A program made the position numbers and the translations under genes. A model generated the notes under the pieces. The model saw only the letters and a list, made by a program, of their open reading frames with translations, was not told the DNA's origin and ran no database searches. From contig NZ_RHUM01000006.1 of the NCBI RefSeq assembly GCF_003937915.1, positions 1 through 64,000 of the forward strand: a stretch of DNA of 64,000 nucleotides, written 5' to 3'. Positions within the stretch are counted from its first letter, which is position 1. Each line of letters starts with the position of its first letter. This document shows, one piece after another, positions 46,698 through 57,871 of this stretch. The stretch comes from Erwinia sp. 198 (lineage in GTDB: Bacteria > Pseudomonadota > Gammaproteobacteria > Enterobacterales > Enterobacteriaceae).

Positions 46698-47840
46698 TTG
46701 ATTAAGTCAGCGCTATTGGTTCTGGAAGACGGAACCCAATTCCACGGTCGGGCCATCGGGGCAACAGGAACGGCAGTGGGTGAAGTTGTTTTCAACACTT
46801 CAATGACCGGTTATCAAGAAATCCTCACTGATCCTTCCTATTCCCGCCAGATTGTTACTCTCACTTATCCTCATATCGGTAATGTCGGCACCAATATCGC
46901 CGATGAAGAATCTGCTCAGGTTCATGCCGAAGGTCTGGTTATCCGCGACCTGCCGTTAATCGCCAGCAACTTCCGTAATGAAGAGGGGCTTTCCGCTTAC
47001 CTGAAACGTCTGAATATCGTCGCCATTGCCGATATCGACACGCGTAAGCTGACCCGTCTGCTGCGTGAAAAAGGCGCGCAGAACGGCTGCATCATCGCAG
47101 GCGACGCGCCGGATGCCGAGCTGGCGCTGCAAAAAGCAAAAGCTTTTCCAGGCCTGAAGGGTATGGATCTGGCGAAAGAAGTCACCACGCAGGAAACCTA
47201 CAAGTGGCTACAGGGCAGCTGGACGCTGGACGGCCTGCCTGCGCCAAAGAAAGAAGAAGAGTTGCCTTTCCACGTGGTGGCCTACGATTACGGCGTGAAG
47301 CGCAATATCCTGCGGATGCTGGTGGATCGTGGCTGTCGCCTGACGGTTGTCCCGGCGCAAACGCCAGCGGAAGAAGTGATGAAGATGAACCCGGACGGGA
47401 TCTTCCTCTCTAACGGCCCTGGCGATCCGGAACCCTGCGACTACGCTATCGCCGCGATTAAAACTTTCCTGGACACGGAGATCCCGGTATTCGGCATCTG
47501 CCTGGGCCATCAGCTGCTGGCGCTGGCCAGCGATGTGAAAACGGTGAAGATGAAGCTGGGCCATCACGGCGGTAACCATCCGGTGAAAGATCACGATAAC
47601 AATACCGTGATGATCACCGCGCAAAACCACGGTTTTGCCGTAGACAACAACAACCTGCCAGCGAACCTGCGTATTACCCATACCTCGCTGTTTGACCACA
47701 CGGTGCAGGGCATTCATCGCACGGATAAGCCGGCGTTCAGCTTCCAGGGCCATCCCGAAGCCAGCCCGGGCCCGCACGACGCCGCACCGCTGTTCGATCA
47801 CTTTATCGAACTGATCGAAGCCTACCGTTCAAATAAATAA
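46698..47840 (+). CDS. carA: Carbamoyl phosphate synthase small subunit
   Basis: A 380-residue glutaminase subunit that feeds ammonia to CarB, for arginine and pyrimidine synthesis. The N-terminal domain reads [15 protein letters not shown], and the class I glutamine amidotransferase has its nucleophile Cys in [10 protein letters not shown] with His/Glu in [11 protein letters not shown] chose the TTG at 46698, as in E. coli carA, because GGAGG lies 5 bases upstream; an open frame to 46671 lacks support. carB follows after 14 bases. Confidence 0.96.
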   Translation: MIKSALLVLEDGTQFHGRAIGATGTAVGEVVFNTSMTGYQEILTDPSYSRQIVTLTYPHIGNVGTNIADEESAQVHAEGLVIRDLPLIASNFRNEEGLSAYLKRLNIVAIADIDTRKLTRLLREKGAQNGCIIAGDAPDAELALQKAKAFPGLKGMDLAKEVTTQETYKWLQGSWTLDGLPAPKKEEELPFHVVAYDYGVKRNILRMLVDRGCRLTVVPAQTPAEEVMKMNPDGIFLSNGPGDPEPCDYAIAAIKTFLDTEIPVFGICLGHQLLALASDVKTVKMKLGHHGGNHPVKDHDNNTVMITAQNHGFAVDNNNLPANLRITHTSLFDHTVQGIHRTDKPAFSFQGHPEASPGPHDAAPLFDHFIELIEAYRSNK

Positions 47841-47854
47841 TCAGGAGCGAAAGA

Positions 47855-50800
47855 ATGCCAAAACGTACCGACATAAAAAGTATCCTGATCCTGGGCGCGG
47901 GTCCGATCGTTATCGGCCAGGCCTGTGAATTTGACTACTCTGGCGCGCAGGCCTGTAAAGCGCTGCGCGAAGAGGGCTATCGCGTTATCCTGGTGAATTC
48001 CAACCCGGCAACCATCATGACCGACCCGGAAATGGCCGATGCCACCTACATCGAACCGATTCACTGGGAAGTGGTGCGCAAAATCATTGAGAAAGAGCGT
48101 CCGGATGCCGTACTGCCAACCATGGGCGGCCAGACCGCGCTGAACTGCGCGCTGGAGCTGGAGCGTCAGGGCGTGCTGGAAGAGTTCAACGTCACCATGA
48201 TTGGCGCCACGGCGGATGCCATTGATAAAGCGGAAGACCGCCAGCGTTTCGATAAGGCGATGAAGAAAATCGGCCTTGAAACCGCGCGTTCCGGTATCGC
48301 CCACACTATGGAAGAGGCGCTGAAGGTTGCTGAAGACGTCGGCTTCCCGTGCATTATCCGTCCCTCCTTTACCATGGGCGGCAGCGGCGGCGGTATCGCT
48401 TACAACCGCGAAGAATTTGAAGAGATTTGCGAGCGCGGTCTGGACCTGTCGCCAACCAACGAGCTGCTGATTGATGAATCGCTGATCGGCTGGAAAGAGT
48501 ATGAAATGGAAGTGGTGCGTGATAAAAACGACAACTGCATCATTGTCTGCTCGATTGAAAACTTTGACGCGATGGGCATCCACACCGGCGACTCCATCAC
48601 CGTAGCGCCTGCGCAGACGCTGACGGACAAAGAGTATCAGGTCATGCGTAACGCCTCGATGGCGGTACTGCGTGAAATCGGCGTGGAAACCGGCGGCTCC
48701 AACGTCCAGTTCTCGGTAAACCCGGAAAACGGTCGTCTGATCATTATCGAAATGAACCCGCGCGTTTCCCGCTCTTCAGCGCTGGCTTCTAAAGCGACCG
48801 GCTTCCCGATTGCGAAAATCGCCGCCAAGCTGGCCGTCGGCTATACGCTGGACGAGCTGATGAACGATATCACCGGCGGCCGCACGCCGGCCTCGTTTGA
48901 GCCTTCCATCGACTATGTCGTCACCAAAATCCCTCGCTTCAACTTTGAAAAATTTGCGGGCACCAACGATCGTCTGACCACGCAGATGAAGTCCGTGGGC
49001 GAAGTGATGGCGATTGGTCGTACCCTGCAGGAATCAATGCAGAAAGCGCTGCGCGGCCTGGAAGTTGGCGCGCACGGTTTCGACCCGAAAGTCGACCTGA
49101 ACGATGCGGAAGCGCTGACCACTATTCGCCGTGAGCTGAAAGATGCCGGCTGTGACCGTATCTGGTACGTGGCCGACGCGTTCCGCGCGGGCATGTCCGT
49201 GGACGGCGTTTTCAACCTGACCAACATCGACCGTTGGTTCCTGGTGCAGATCGAAGAGCTGGTGCGCCTGGAAGAGCAGGTGGCCCGCGAAGGCATCAAC
49301 GGCCTGACTGCCGACTTCCTGCGCACGCTGAAGCGTAAGGGCTTTGCCGACGCGCGCCTGGCCGTGCTGGCTGGCGTAGCCGAATCCGAAGTGCGCAAGC
49401 TGCGCCAGCAGTATAATTTGCACCCGGTTTACAAACGCGTGGATACCTGCGCGGCAGAGTTCTCTACCGACACCGCCTATATGTACTCCACCTATGAAGA
49501 AGAGTGCGAAGCCAATCCCAATCAGGATCGCGACAAGATCATGGTGCTGGGCGGCGGGCCAAACCGTATCGGTCAGGGCATCGAGTTTGACTACTGCTGC
49601 GTACACGCCGCGCTGGCGCTGCGCGAAGATGGCTATGAAACCATTATGGTTAACTGCAACCCGGAAACCGTCTCTACCGATTACGATACCTCTGACCGTC
49701 TTTACTTTGAGCCGGTCACGCTGGAAGACGTGCTGGAAATCGTGCGTATCGAGAAGCCAAAAGGCGTGATCGTGCAGTATGGCGGTCAGACGCCGCTGAA
49801 GCTGGCGCGCGCGCTGGAAGCCGCAGGCGTACCGGTTATCGGCACCAGCCCGGATGCAATTGACCGCGCCGAAGACCGCGAGCGTTTTCAGCAGGCGGTG
49901 GATCGCCTGGGCCTGAAGCAGCCGGCCAACGCAACGGTCACGGCGCTGGAACAGGCGGTAGAAAAAGCGGTGGCTATCGGCTATCCGCTGGTGGTGCGTC
50001 CTTCCTACGTGCTGGGCGGCCGGGCGATGGAAATCGTCTATGACGAAGTTGACCTGAAGCGCTATTTCCAGACGGCGGTTTCCGTTTCCAACGATGCGCC
50101 GGTGCTGCTGGATCGCTTCCTGGACGACGCGGTGGAAGTGGACGTTGACGCCATCTGCGACGGCGAGCGCGTGCTGATAGGCGGCATCATGGAACACATC
50201 GAGCAGGCTGGCGTGCACTCCGGCGACTCGGCCTGTTCACTGCCGGCCTACACGCTGAGTAAAGAGATCCAGAACGTGATGCGTCAGCAGGTCGAAAAAC
50301 TGGCCTTTGAGCTTTGCGTGCGCGGGCTGATGAACGTGCAGTTCGCGGTAAAAGATAACGAAGTCTATCTGATTGAGGTTAACCCTCGCGCCGCGCGTAC
50401 CGTGCCGTTTGTCTCTAAAGCCACCGGCGTGCCGCTGGCGAAAGTCGCCGCGCGCGTGATGGCGGGCAAAACGCTGGCTGAGCAGGGCGTAACGGAAGAA
50501 GTGATCCCGCCTTATTACTCGGTGAAAGAAGTGGTGCTGCCGTTTAATAAATTCCAGGGCGTCGATCCTATCCTTGGCCCGGAAATGCGCTCCACCGGCG
50601 AAGTCATGGGCGTGGGCCGCACCTTTGCCGAAGCTTTCTCGAAAGCGATGCTGGGCGCGCAAAGCAATATGAAGAAAAGCGGCCGCGCGCTGCTCTCCGT
50701 TCGCGAAGGCGACAAAAAGCGTATTGTGGATCTGGCCGCCAAGCTGCAAAAACTGGGCTTTGAACTGGACGCCACTCACGGCACGGCGGTAGTGCTGGGC

Positions 50801-51082
50801 GAAGCGGGCATCAATCCGCGTCTGGTTAACAAGGTGCATGAAGGCCGTCCACATATCCAGGATCGCCTGAAAAACGGGGAATATGCCTACATTGTTAACA
50901 CCACGGCCGGACGCCAGGCAATTGAGGATTCCAAATTGATCCGCCGCAGCGCATTGCAGTACAAGGTGCACTACGACACCACGCTGAACGGCGGTTTCGC
51001 AACGGCTATGTCGCTGAATGCCGATCCGACCGAGCAGGTGATTTCCGTGCAGGAAATGCACGCGCAGATCAAACAGGCTTAA
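47855..51082 (+). CDS. carB: Carbamoyl phosphate synthase large subunit
   Basis: A 1075-residue protein with two homologous ATP-grasp halves: the first (about 1-400) makes carboxyphosphate, the second (about 550-935) makes carbamoyl phosphate. An oligomerisation region lies between. The C-terminal allosteric (MGS-like) domain is [20 protein letters not shown]. Signatures [18 protein letters not shown] and the repeated [17 protein letters not shown] mark the two halves. AGGAG lies 8 bases before the ATG. Confidence 0.98.
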   Translation: MPKRTDIKSILILGAGPIVIGQACEFDYSGAQACKALREEGYRVILVNSNPATIMTDPEMADATYIEPIHWEVVRKIIEKERPDAVLPTMGGQTALNCALELERQGVLEEFNVTMIGATADAIDKAEDRQRFDKAMKKIGLETARSGIAHTMEEALKVAEDVGFPCIIRPSFTMGGSGGGIAYNREEFEEICERGLDLSPTNELLIDESLIGWKEYEMEVVRDKNDNCIIVCSIENFDAMGIHTGDSITVAPAQTLTDKEYQVMRNASMAVLREIGVETGGSNVQFSVNPENGRLIIIEMNPRVSRSSALASKATGFPIAKIAAKLAVGYTLDELMNDITGGRTPASFEPSIDYVVTKIPRFNFEKFAGTNDRLTTQMKSVGEVMAIGRTLQESMQKALRGLEVGAHGFDPKVDLNDAEALTTIRRELKDAGCDRIWYVADAFRAGMSVDGVFNLTNIDRWFLVQIEELVRLEEQVAREGINGLTADFLRTLKRKGFADARLAVLAGVAESEVRKLRQQYNLHPVYKRVDTCAAEFSTDTAYMYSTYEEECEANPNQDRDKIMVLGGGPNRIGQGIEFDYCCVHAALALREDGYETIMVNCNPETVSTDYDTSDRLYFEPVTLEDVLEIVRIEKPKGVIVQYGGQTPLKLARALEAAGVPVIGTSPDAIDRAEDRERFQQAVDRLGLKQPANATVTALEQAVEKAVAIGYPLVVRPSYVLGGRAMEIVYDEVDLKRYFQTAVSVSNDAPVLLDRFLDDAVEVDVDAICDGERVLIGGIMEHIEQAGVHSGDSACSLPAYTLSKEIQNVMRQQVEKLAFELCVRGLMNVQFAVKDNEVYLIEVNPRAARTVPFVSKATGVPLAKVAARVMAGKTLAEQGVTEEVIPPYYSVKEVVLPFNKFQGVDPILGPEMRSTGEVMGVGRTFAEAFSKAMLGAQSNMKKSGRALLSVREGDKKRIVDLAAKLQKLGFELDATHGTAVVLGEAGINPRLVNKVHEGRPHIQDRLKNGEYAYIVNTTAGRQAIEDSKLIRRSALQYKVHYDTTLNGGFATAMSLNADPTEQVISVQEMHAQIKQA

Positions 51083-51098
51083 AGCGTTCTCTTCCTCC

Positions 51099-51125
51099 AA
51101 TCCCCGCCACCGCGGGGATTTTTTT
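51099..51125 (+). terminator. Terminator of carAB
   Basis: AATCCCCGC / GCGGGGATT stem around CACC, continuing into a T-run. It lies about 17 bases after the carB stop. Confidence 0.92.
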
Positions 51126-51253
51126 ATTTCCGCCGTGTTTCCGCCCCAATAACCCGTTTTGTGACGCCTTTAAAGTTGATTCGTCAAAAAATGCTATAGG
51201 CTTGTCCCGTTGCCGAACCGTCGGCGCTTTTACTCAACATCAGGGATGAAACA

Positions 51254-52006
51254 ATGAAAAAACGCTTAATAGCTCTGGCCTGCATGGCCTTTTTTTCGCA
51301 GGCCTTTGCGGCGAAAGACGTCACCACGCAACCTGACTTTTATTTCCTGCAGGAGGCGCAATCCCCCGACAGCCTGAGGCTGTTGCCCCCGCCGCCTGCT
51401 ACGGACAGCATCGAGTTTCTCAACGACAAAGCGCAATACGAGCTGGGCAAAAGCCTGCGCGATACGCCCCGAGGCAAGCAGGCATGGCAAGATGCGCATG
51501 TGGCAGGCGATGGCGTGGCCGCGGCTTTTTCCGGCGCGTTCGGACGAGAAATCAGCAAGAGCAAAACGCCGGAGCTTTATCGGCTGGTGATGAAAATGCG
51601 TGAGGACGCCGGCGATTTGGCCACCCGCAGCGCCAAAATTCGCTATATGCGCATTCGTCCCTTTGCTTTTTATCAGGAACCGACCTGCCGCACCGATCAG
51701 CAGCAGGAGCTGTCTACCAACGGCGCTTATCCTTCCGGGCATACGACCATTGGCTGGGCTACGGCGCTGGTGCTGACGGAAATCAACCCCGACAGACAGG
51801 ATGAAATCCTCAGGCGCGGCTATGAAATGGGCCAGAGCCGGGTGATTTGCGGCTATCACTGGCAGAGCGATGTTAACGCCGCGCGCATCGTCGGCGGGGC
51901 TATCGTGGCGCGTCTGCATGCTGATGAGAGCTTTATGCGACAGTTACAAAAAGCGAAAGACGAGTTTAAACGTCAGGCGACGCCGGCCGGAAAGCTCGTC
52001 AGGTAA
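51254..52006 (+). CDS. Class A non-specific acid phosphatase (PhoN/PhoC type)
   Basis: A 250-residue secreted phosphatase. The signal peptide ends near residue 20 ([19 protein letters not shown]). The PAP2 motifs are KIRYMRIRP (KX6RP), PSGHT and [12 protein letters not shown] (SRX5HX3D), with the catalytic His in the last motif. It releases phosphate from many organic phosphomonoesters in the periplasm, and some homologues also transfer phosphate. It stands alone between carAB and folA; in E. coli the carAB-folA interval carries caiF/fixABCX/kefC genes instead. Confidence 0.92.
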   Translation: MKKRLIALACMAFFSQAFAAKDVTTQPDFYFLQEAQSPDSLRLLPPPPATDSIEFLNDKAQYELGKSLRDTPRGKQAWQDAHVAGDGVAAAFSGAFGREISKSKTPELYRLVMKMREDAGDLATRSAKIRYMRIRPFAFYQEPTCRTDQQQELSTNGAYPSGHTTIGWATALVLTEINPDRQDEILRRGYEMGQSRVICGYHWQSDVNAARIVGGAIVARLHADESFMRQLQKAKDEFKRQATPAGKLVR

Positions 52007-52098
52007 CCCATCGTGGAATAAGCCTGCGATCTTAGCCCGTCCGACGCGTGGGAAGCGGGTATTTTTGCTGCCGTATTGTCGCTAAAGTCGCAAAGTAA

Positions 52099-52134
52099 AA
52101 AGGCCCGGTTGGCAACAATGCCAACCGGGCCTTT
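52099..52134. terminator. Bidirectional terminator between phosphatase and LysE-type gene
   Basis: A perfect 16-base inverted repeat, AAAGGCCCGGTTGGCA and its complement around ACAA. It lies between the converging phosphatase and exporter genes and can serve both. Confidence 0.92.
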
Positions 52135-52150
52135 GCTTCTTTCCTGATAA

Positions 52151-52765
52151 TCAGGAGAGCGCGACTTTAATGCCGAAAGCGATCAGCACGGTGCCCAGCA
52201 GCCTGTCGATCAACTTCTGCGCACGGGCCAGGCCACGGCGTACGGGCGGGCTTTGGATCAGCGCCACCAGCGTCGGCCACCAGATGGAAGAGAGCGTGAT
52301 AATAATGCCTGCATACCAAATTTTCTCGCCCAGGCTGGAATGCACGTTCAGCACCTGCGTAAACATCGACAGGAAAAACAGCGTGGCCTTCGGGTTCAGC
52401 AGATTGCAAAGGTAGCCCTGCATAAAGGCTTTCTTTAACGAGGTGCTTTCCGCCGCAACGTTGCTGAGATCCATCTTACCGCCGCCGCGTGAAAGCAGCG
52501 CCTGAATACCGACGTAGATCAGATAAGCCGCCCCGGCATACTTCAGCAGCATAAACAGCCACGGCGTGGTGGTGATCACCACCGCCAGCCCGGCGACGCA
52601 ATAGGCCATATGCGTCGCCACGGCGCAGTTAACGCCAAGCGCCGTCATCAGCGCGGCACGGCGTGGATAGCGCGCGGCATTTTTGATAATCAGAAAAAAA
52701 TCGGGGCCGGGCGAAAGCATGCCCAGCGTCGCAATAGTGACGATAAGTAAACTGGTTTCTAACAT
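52151..52765 (-). CDS. LysE/RhtB-family amino-acid exporter
   Basis: A 204-residue membrane protein with about six hydrophobic segments. SPGPDFFLIIKNAARYPRRAALMTALGV is the family signature, with GYLCNLLNPKATLFFLSMF later. Members export threonine, homoserine, lysine or other amino acids; the substrate here is unknown. It has no obvious operon partner. Confidence 0.9.
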   Translation of the reverse strand: MLETSLLIVTIATLGMLSPGPDFFLIIKNAARYPRRAALMTALGVNCAVATHMAYCVAGLAVVITTTPWLFMLLKYAGAAYLIYVGIQALLSRGGGKMDLSNVAAESTSLKKAFMQGYLCNLLNPKATLFFLSMFTQVLNVHSSLGEKIWYAGIIITLSSIWWPTLVALIQSPPVRRGLARAQKLIDRLLGTVLIAFGIKVALS

Positions 52766-52950
52766 GGTGTTCTCAGAATTCAGCAGAAGAGAGAAACCCC
52801 AAAGGGTTTGCCGTGGCTATTTTAGCCTGAAGCGCTAATAAATAACACGCCGTCGATAAACCTTTACTTAATTCGCCTGGTTTTGCTATCGACGAAACTT
52901 TCGCCTTTCCGTATGATGGCGCCAATTTTACACCTTGTGAGTATTCTCAG

Positions 52951-53430
52951 ATGATAAGCCTGATTGCAGCCATGGCGACCGACCGCGTTATCGGGATGGA
53001 AAATGCCATGCCGTGGCATCTGCCAGCCGATTTGGCCTGGTTTAAAAAGCACACCCTGAACAAACCGGTCATTATGGGACGTCGCACCTTTGAGTCGATC
53101 GGCCGTCCGCTGCCGGACAGGCTGAATATTGTGATCAGCAGCCAGCAGGGCGACGCGGAAGGCGTGAGCTGGGTCACTTCCATTGAGGAAGCGCTGAAAG
53201 CGGCGGGTGAAGTGGAAGAGATCATGGTAATTGGCGGCGGCCGCGTCTATGAGCAGCTGCTGTCGCGGGCCGATCGTCTGTATCTGACGCATATTGATGC
53301 GGAAGTGGAAGGGGATACGGTTTTCCCGGACTACGAGCCGGACGAGTGGCAATCGACCTTTAGCGAATTTCACGACGCTGACGAGAAAAACACGCACAGC
53401 TACTGCTTTGAAATTCTGGATCGACGTTAA
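52951..53430 (+). CDS. folA: Dihydrofolate reductase
   Basis: A 159-residue NADPH enzyme that makes tetrahydrofolate; the target of trimethoprim. The start [21 protein letters not shown], the active-site Asp27 ([11 protein letters not shown]), [13 protein letters not shown] and [12 protein letters not shown] are all as expected. The length equals E. coli FolA. It stands beside apaH, sharing a terminator. Confidence 0.98.
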   Translation: MISLIAAMATDRVIGMENAMPWHLPADLAWFKKHTLNKPVIMGRRTFESIGRPLPDRLNIVISSQQGDAEGVSWVTSIEEALKAAGEVEEIMVIGGGRVYEQLLSRADRLYLTHIDAEVEGDTVFPDYEPDEWQSTFSEFHDADEKNTHSYCFEILDRR

Positions 53431-53431
53431 C

Positions 53432-53460
53432 AAAAAGGGCGGATAATCTCCGCCCTTTTT
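53432..53460. terminator. Bidirectional terminator folA/apaH
   Basis: AAAAAGGGCGGA / TCCGCCCTTTTT stem-loop directly after the folA stop and just before the end of convergent apaH. A-run and T-run serve both directions. Confidence 0.93.
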
Positions 53461-53462
53461 CG

Positions 53463-54293
53463 TTATTGTTCCAGCGCACGCTCGCGGTTGGAATGCTGAG
53501 TAAACCAGGTTTTATCTTCCCAGCGCAGCATCGTCAGCGCGCCGCCCCAGCAGCAGCCGGTATCCAGCGCCAGAATATTTTCCGGCGTGCCTTTTCCTTC
53601 CAGCGAAGCCCAGTGACCAAACGCAATGGTGTAGTCGCGCGATACCGGCCCCGAAATAGCAAACCACGGCTTTAACGGGGCGGGCGCCGAATCGGGCGTA
53701 TCTTTGCAGATCATATCCAACTGACCGTTAGGAAAGCAGAAGCGCATCCGGGTCAGCGCATTGGTGCTGAAGCGCAGGCGAGCCAGCCCGGTCAGCTCCG
53801 GCGTCCAGTTGTTGGGCATATCGCCATACATTGCATCCAGAAACAGCGGATAGGTATCGCTGGAGAGCACCGCCTCGACCTCGCGGGCGCAGCTTTGCGC
53901 CGTAGCCAAATCCCACTGCGGCGTGATGCCCGCGTGCGCCATCACCAGCTTCTTCTCTTCATCGACCTGGATCAGCGGCTGGCGGCGCAGCCAGTTAATC
54001 AGATCGTCGGCGTCTTCCGCTTCCAGCAGCGGCGTCAGTTTGTCCTTTGGCTTGTTGCGGCTGATGCCGGCAAACACGGCCAATAAATGCAGATCGTGAT
54101 TGCCCAGCACCACTTTCACCGCATCGCCCAATGAGCGAACGTAGCGCAGGACTTCCAGCGAAGCGGGGCCGCGAGCAACCAGATCGCCCGTCAGCCACAG
54201 GCTGTCCCGGGCAGGATCGAAAGCTACCTGGTCCAGCAGTGAACGAAGCTCATCGTAGCAGCCGTGAATATCGCCAATCAGGTAAGTGCTCAT
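53463..54293 (-). CDS. apaH: Bis(5'-nucleosyl)-tetraphosphatase, symmetrical
   Basis: A 276-residue PPP-family metallophosphoesterase that hydrolyses Ap4A to two ADP; it also removes Np4 caps from RNA. Motifs are [24 protein letters not shown] and [11 protein letters not shown] with YGDMPNNW later. I chose the ATG at 54293 (MSTYLIGD) over a TTG 2 codons upstream. It is last in the lptD-surA-pdxA-rsmA-apaG-apaH block. Confidence 0.97.
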   Translation of the reverse strand: MSTYLIGDIHGCYDELRSLLDQVAFDPARDSLWLTGDLVARGPASLEVLRYVRSLGDAVKVVLGNHDLHLLAVFAGISRNKPKDKLTPLLEAEDADDLINWLRRQPLIQVDEEKKLVMAHAGITPQWDLATAQSCAREVEAVLSSDTYPLFLDAMYGDMPNNWTPELTGLARLRFSTNALTRMRFCFPNGQLDMICKDTPDSAPAPLKPWFAISGPVSRDYTIAFGHWASLEGKGTPENILALDTGCCWGGALTMLRWEDKTWFTQHSNRERALEQ

Positions 54294-54342
54294 CAACAAT
54301 CCGAACCTCAGCGCCGGACCAGCGCCCGGATCGCAATCAGAA

Positions 54343-54717
54343 TTAGTGTATGTGGCTGGGGATGGCCAACCGGAACACGGGGATCGCCACGCGGAAAGCT
54401 TCGCCTTCGCTGTCGATCATCTCATAGTGTCCCTGCATGGTGCCCATAGGGGTTTCCAGCACGGCACCGCTGGTGTACTGAAATTCGCCAGCGGGCGCGA
54501 TGTGCGGCTGTTCGCCAATAACGCCTTCGCCCTGGACTTCCGTTTCGCGGCCGTTGCCGTTGGTAATCAGCCAGTAGCGGCCCAGCAGTTGAACGGCATG
54601 ACGCCCCAAATTACGAATGGTAATGGTGTAGGCAAAAACGTAGCGGTTCTCTTCCGGCGCGGATTGCGACGCAATATAAGCGCTTTGTACATGCACACAA
54701 ACTCGGGGCGTATCCAT
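54343..54717 (-). CDS. apaG: ApaG protein
   Basis: A 124-residue ApaG/DUF525 protein of immunoglobulin-like beta fold ([49 protein letters not shown]). Its biochemical role is unresolved, although it accompanies apaH and is needed for normal Ap4A-related phenotypes in some enterics. Two bases separate it from rsmA; 49 separate it from apaH. Confidence 0.95.
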   Translation of the reverse strand: MDTPRVCVHVQSAYIASQSAPEENRYVFAYTITIRNLGRHAVQLLGRYWLITNGNGRETEVQGEGVIGEQPHIAPAGEFQYTSGAVLETPMGTMQGHYEMIDSEGEAFRVAIPVFRLAIPSHIH

Positions 54718-54719
54718 GT

Positions 54720-55547
54720 TTAACTCTCCTGCGGCGTCTGTTGAGGATGCGCAGACAGCCAGTTGGCCAGCTGGCAGTACTGGGCTACGGAGATGTTTTC
54801 CGCGCGCAGCGTCGGATCGATATTCATCTCCTGCAGCGCTTCCAGCGTAAACAGATGGCCAAGGCTGTTGCGCAACGTTTTACGGCGTTTGCCGAACGCT
54901 TCGGTGGTGATCCTGCTGAGGACTTTAAGATCCTGCACCGGATTCAGAATCGTGGCGTGAGGCACCAGACGAACCACGGCGGACTCCACTTTCGGCGCAG
55001 GCGTAAAGGATTCCGGCGGTACTTCCAGCACCGGGATCACCTGGCAGTAATACTGCGCCATTACCGTCAGGCGACCGTAGGCTTTGCTGCCCGGCCCGGC
55101 AACCAGCCGGTTGACCACCTCTTTCTGCAACATAAAGTGCATGTCGCGGATCGCATCAGTATAGCTGAAAAGGTGGAACATCAACGGGGTAGAGATGTTA
55201 TAGGGCAGATTGCCGAAGACGCGCAGAGACTGGCCTTTCTCACGCGCGTAGGCTGCGAAATCAAAGGTCATGGCGTCCTGCTGGAAAATCGTCAGCTTTG
55301 GCCCTAAAAACGGATGGGTCTGCAAACGAGCAGCCAGATCGCGGTCGAGTTCGATCACCGTCATCGCTTCCAGCCTGTCGCCAACCGGTTCGGTTAACGC
55401 GCCCAGACCGGGGCCGATTTCGACCACCGCTTCGCCGGGCTGAGGGTGGATGGCGGAAACGATGCTGTCAATAATGTACTGATCGTTAAGGAAGTTCTGG
55501 CCAAAACGTTTGCGGGCGAAGTGGCCCTGATGGACGCGATTATTCAT
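54720..55547 (-). CDS. rsmA: 16S rRNA dimethyladenosine transferase
   Basis: A 275-residue SAM enzyme that dimethylates A1518 and A1519 of 16S rRNA, the kasugamycin-sensitivity determinant. Signatures are [25 protein letters not shown] and [13 protein letters not shown], with the C-terminal helical domain covering about residues 195-275. It overlaps pdxA by 8 bases and precedes apaG. Confidence 0.97.
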   Translation of the reverse strand: MNNRVHQGHFARKRFGQNFLNDQYIIDSIVSAIHPQPGEAVVEIGPGLGALTEPVGDRLEAMTVIELDRDLAARLQTHPFLGPKLTIFQQDAMTFDFAAYAREKGQSLRVFGNLPYNISTPLMFHLFSYTDAIRDMHFMLQKEVVNRLVAGPGSKAYGRLTVMAQYYCQVIPVLEVPPESFTPAPKVESAVVRLVPHATILNPVQDLKVLSRITTEAFGKRRKTLRNSLGHLFTLEALQEMNIDPTLRAENISVAQYCQLANWLSAHPQQTPQES

Positions 55548-56532
55548 TACTGCTCTTAATCATGGTAATGGCGAGGTTAAGCGCCGTAATAAAGCTGCCC
55601 GCATCCGCGTTGCCCTGGCCGGCCAGCTCTAAAGCGGTGCCGTGGTCAACGGAGGTGCGGATAAAAGGCAGGCCAAGCGTGATATTCACCGCTCGCCCGA
55701 AGCCCTGGTATTTCAGTACCGGCAGGCCCTGGTCATGATACATCGCCAGAACCGCATCGGCATGTTGAAGATATTTGGGCTGAAACAGCGTGTCCGCCGG
55801 CAGCGGGCCGGTCAGTTGGATGCCGCTGCGCCGCAGCTCGTCGAGCGCCGGAATGATAACGTCAATTTCTTCACGTCCCATATGGCCGCCTTCGCCGGCG
55901 TGCGGATTCAGGCCGCAGACAAAAATATGCGGCTGCGCCAGACCGAACTTGCTTTGCAGATCGGCATGCAGGATGTTAATCACCTCATGCAGGCTGTCGC
56001 GGGTAATAGCGGCGGAGACGTCTTTTAACGGCAGATGCGTGGTCGCCAGCGCGACCCGTAGCTCTTCCGTCGCCAGCATCATCACCACGCGGGCACGGCC
56101 CGCGCGCTCGGCGAAAAACTCGGTATGGCCGCTGAACGGGATACCCGCGTCGTTGATCACGCCCTTGTGCACCGGCCCGGTAACCAGCGCCGCAAATTCG
56201 CCGTTAAGGCAGCCGTCGCAGGCGCGAGCCAGCGTATCCAGCACGTAGTGCCCGTTGGCGACGCAAAGCTCGCCGGCTTTTACCGGCTGCGGCGCGGTAA
56301 CGGGCAGCACGGTCAGGGTGCCGGCAGCCTGCGGTCGGGCAGCGACGCCCGGCTGATAGTCACGCAGCGTCAGAGGGAGGCCCAGCTTTGCCGCGCGCTC
56401 GCGCAGCAAAGCTGGATCGGCGACGACGACCAGTTCAACTGGCCAGTCACGCTGGGCCAGTTGTAGTGTGACATCGGGACCAATCCCGGCGGGTTCGCCG
56501 GGAGTGATCGCCACGCGCATATTACTGAGCAT
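55540..56532 (-). CDS. pdxA: 4-hydroxythreonine-4-phosphate dehydrogenase
   Basis: About 330 residues. It oxidises and decarboxylates 4-phosphohydroxy-L-threonine in pyridoxal phosphate synthesis. Signatures are [37 protein letters not shown], and the metal ligands in [20 protein letters not shown] and [13 protein letters not shown]. The start is uncertain among 56538, 56532 and 56520; 56532 gives the E. coli length and lies 4 bases after GGATG. It overlaps surA by 11 bases from that start, so the two are coupled. Confidence 0.95.
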   Translation of the reverse strand: MLSNMRVAITPGEPAGIGPDVTLQLAQRDWPVELVVVADPALLRERAAKLGLPLTLRDYQPGVAARPQAAGTLTVLPVTAPQPVKAGELCVANGHYVLDTLARACDGCLNGEFAALVTGPVHKGVINDAGIPFSGHTEFFAERAGRARVVMMLATEELRVALATTHLPLKDVSAAITRDSLHEVINILHADLQSKFGLAQPHIFVCGLNPHAGEGGHMGREEIDVIIPALDELRRSGIQLTGPLPADTLFQPKYLQHADAVLAMYHDQGLPVLKYQGFGRAVNITLGLPFIRTSVDHGTALELAGQGNADAGSFITALNLAITMIKSSNE

Positions 56533-57817
56533 TGGCATCCAGGATTTTCACATAGGCAGAGGCGCGCTGCTCCTGCATCCAGGTTTGCGCTTCTTCTGCA
56601 AATTTACGGTTAAACAACAGACGGTAAGCCCGCTCTTTCTGCGCCGCGTCGGTTTTATCAACCTGGCGCGTATCCATCAGCTGGATCAGGTGCCAGCCGA
56701 AAGAGGAGTGCACCGGCGCGCTCATTTGGCCTTTTTTCAGTTTCAGCAGCGCGTCGCGGAAGGCAGGATCGTACACCTCTGGCGAGCTCCAGCCAAGATC
56801 GCCGCCCTGGTTGGCGGAGCCGGGATCCTGAGAAAGCTGTTTAGCGGCCTGCGCGAAGGTAGTTTTGCCGCTGTTGATTTCAGCCGCAACCTGCGTCAGC
56901 TTTTGGCGCGCCTGATCGTCCGTCATTACCGGCGACGGCTTGAGCAGAATATGACGAGCGTGCACTTCGGTCACGGAGATGTTCTGTTTGTCGCCGCGAA
57001 TGTCGTTCACTTTCAGGATATGGAAGCCTACGCCGGAACGGATTGGGCCGATTATATCGCCTTTCTTCGCCGTGACCAGTGACTGCGCGAACAGTGAAGG
57101 CAGTTCCTGGATGCGGCCCCAGCCCATATTGCCGCCTTTCAGCGCCTGCGGATCGGCAGAATAGGTGATCGCCAGCTTGCCAAAGTCCGCGCCGCCCTTC
57201 GCCTGGCTAACCAGCTGGCCCGCCAGATTTTCCTGCTCGTCCACCTGCTGCTGCGTCGGGTTTTCCGGCAGCGGCAGCAGAATATGGCTGAGGTTCAGCT
57301 CGGTAGACGCGTTGTTCTGTGAGGAAACCTGCGTCGCCAGCGAATCCACTTCCTGCGGCAGAATAGTCACGCGACGACGCACTTCGTTGTTGCGGACTTC
57401 AGCAATGGTCATCTCTTTACGGATCTGCTCGCGATAGGTGGCGTAGTTCATACCGTCGTAGGCCAGACGGCTACGCAGCTGATCCACGCTCATCTTGTTC
57501 TGAGCGGCGATATTGGCAATCGCCTGATCGAGCTGATCGTCCTGGATCTGGATCCCCGCCTGTTTCGCCATTTGCAGCAGAATATTGTCCATCACCAGGC
57601 GTTCGACAATCTGGTGACGCAGCGTTTTATCATCCGGCAGCTGCTGACCAGCCTGCTGCGCCTGACTTTTCACCGACCGCATCATGCCGTCGACATCGCT
57701 TTCTAATACCACGCCGTTATTGACCACGGCGGCTACTTTATCAACAACTTGCGGTGCTGCAAACGCGGTGCTGGCAGTGAGCGCAGCTCCCAGGATCAGC
57801 ATTCTCCAGTTCTTCAT
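56522..57817 (-). CDS. surA: Periplasmic chaperone and peptidyl-prolyl isomerase SurA
   Basis: A 431-residue periplasmic chaperone for outer-membrane proteins. The signal peptide covers about residues 1-20 ([20 protein letters not shown]). An N-terminal chaperone domain is followed by two parvulin domains: the first includes [14 protein letters not shown] and [13 protein letters not shown], the second [18 protein letters not shown] and [12 protein letters not shown]. It sits between lptD and pdxA, as in E. coli; LptD is one of its clients. Confidence 0.97.
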   Translation of the reverse strand: MKNWRMLILGAALTASTAFAAPQVVDKVAAVVNNGVVLESDVDGMMRSVKSQAQQAGQQLPDDKTLRHQIVERLVMDNILLQMAKQAGIQIQDDQLDQAIANIAAQNKMSVDQLRSRLAYDGMNYATYREQIRKEMTIAEVRNNEVRRRVTILPQEVDSLATQVSSQNNASTELNLSHILLPLPENPTQQQVDEQENLAGQLVSQAKGGADFGKLAITYSADPQALKGGNMGWGRIQELPSLFAQSLVTAKKGDIIGPIRSGVGFHILKVNDIRGDKQNISVTEVHARHILLKPSPVMTDDQARQKLTQVAAEINSGKTTFAQAAKQLSQDPGSANQGGDLGWSSPEVYDPAFRDALLKLKKGQMSAPVHSSFGWHLIQLMDTRQVDKTDAAQKERAYRLLFNRKFAEEAQTWMQEQRASAYVKILDANAQ

Positions 57818-57871
57818 ACTTTTTCCATTTTTCTATCCGCACTGCGGGTTGGCATACTAATTATCACAACA

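Noticed and set aside
49034-50218. A 394-codon open frame antisense to carB
   Set aside because: Antisense shadow of a highly conserved coding gene; low-complexity His/Arg/Val-rich translation.
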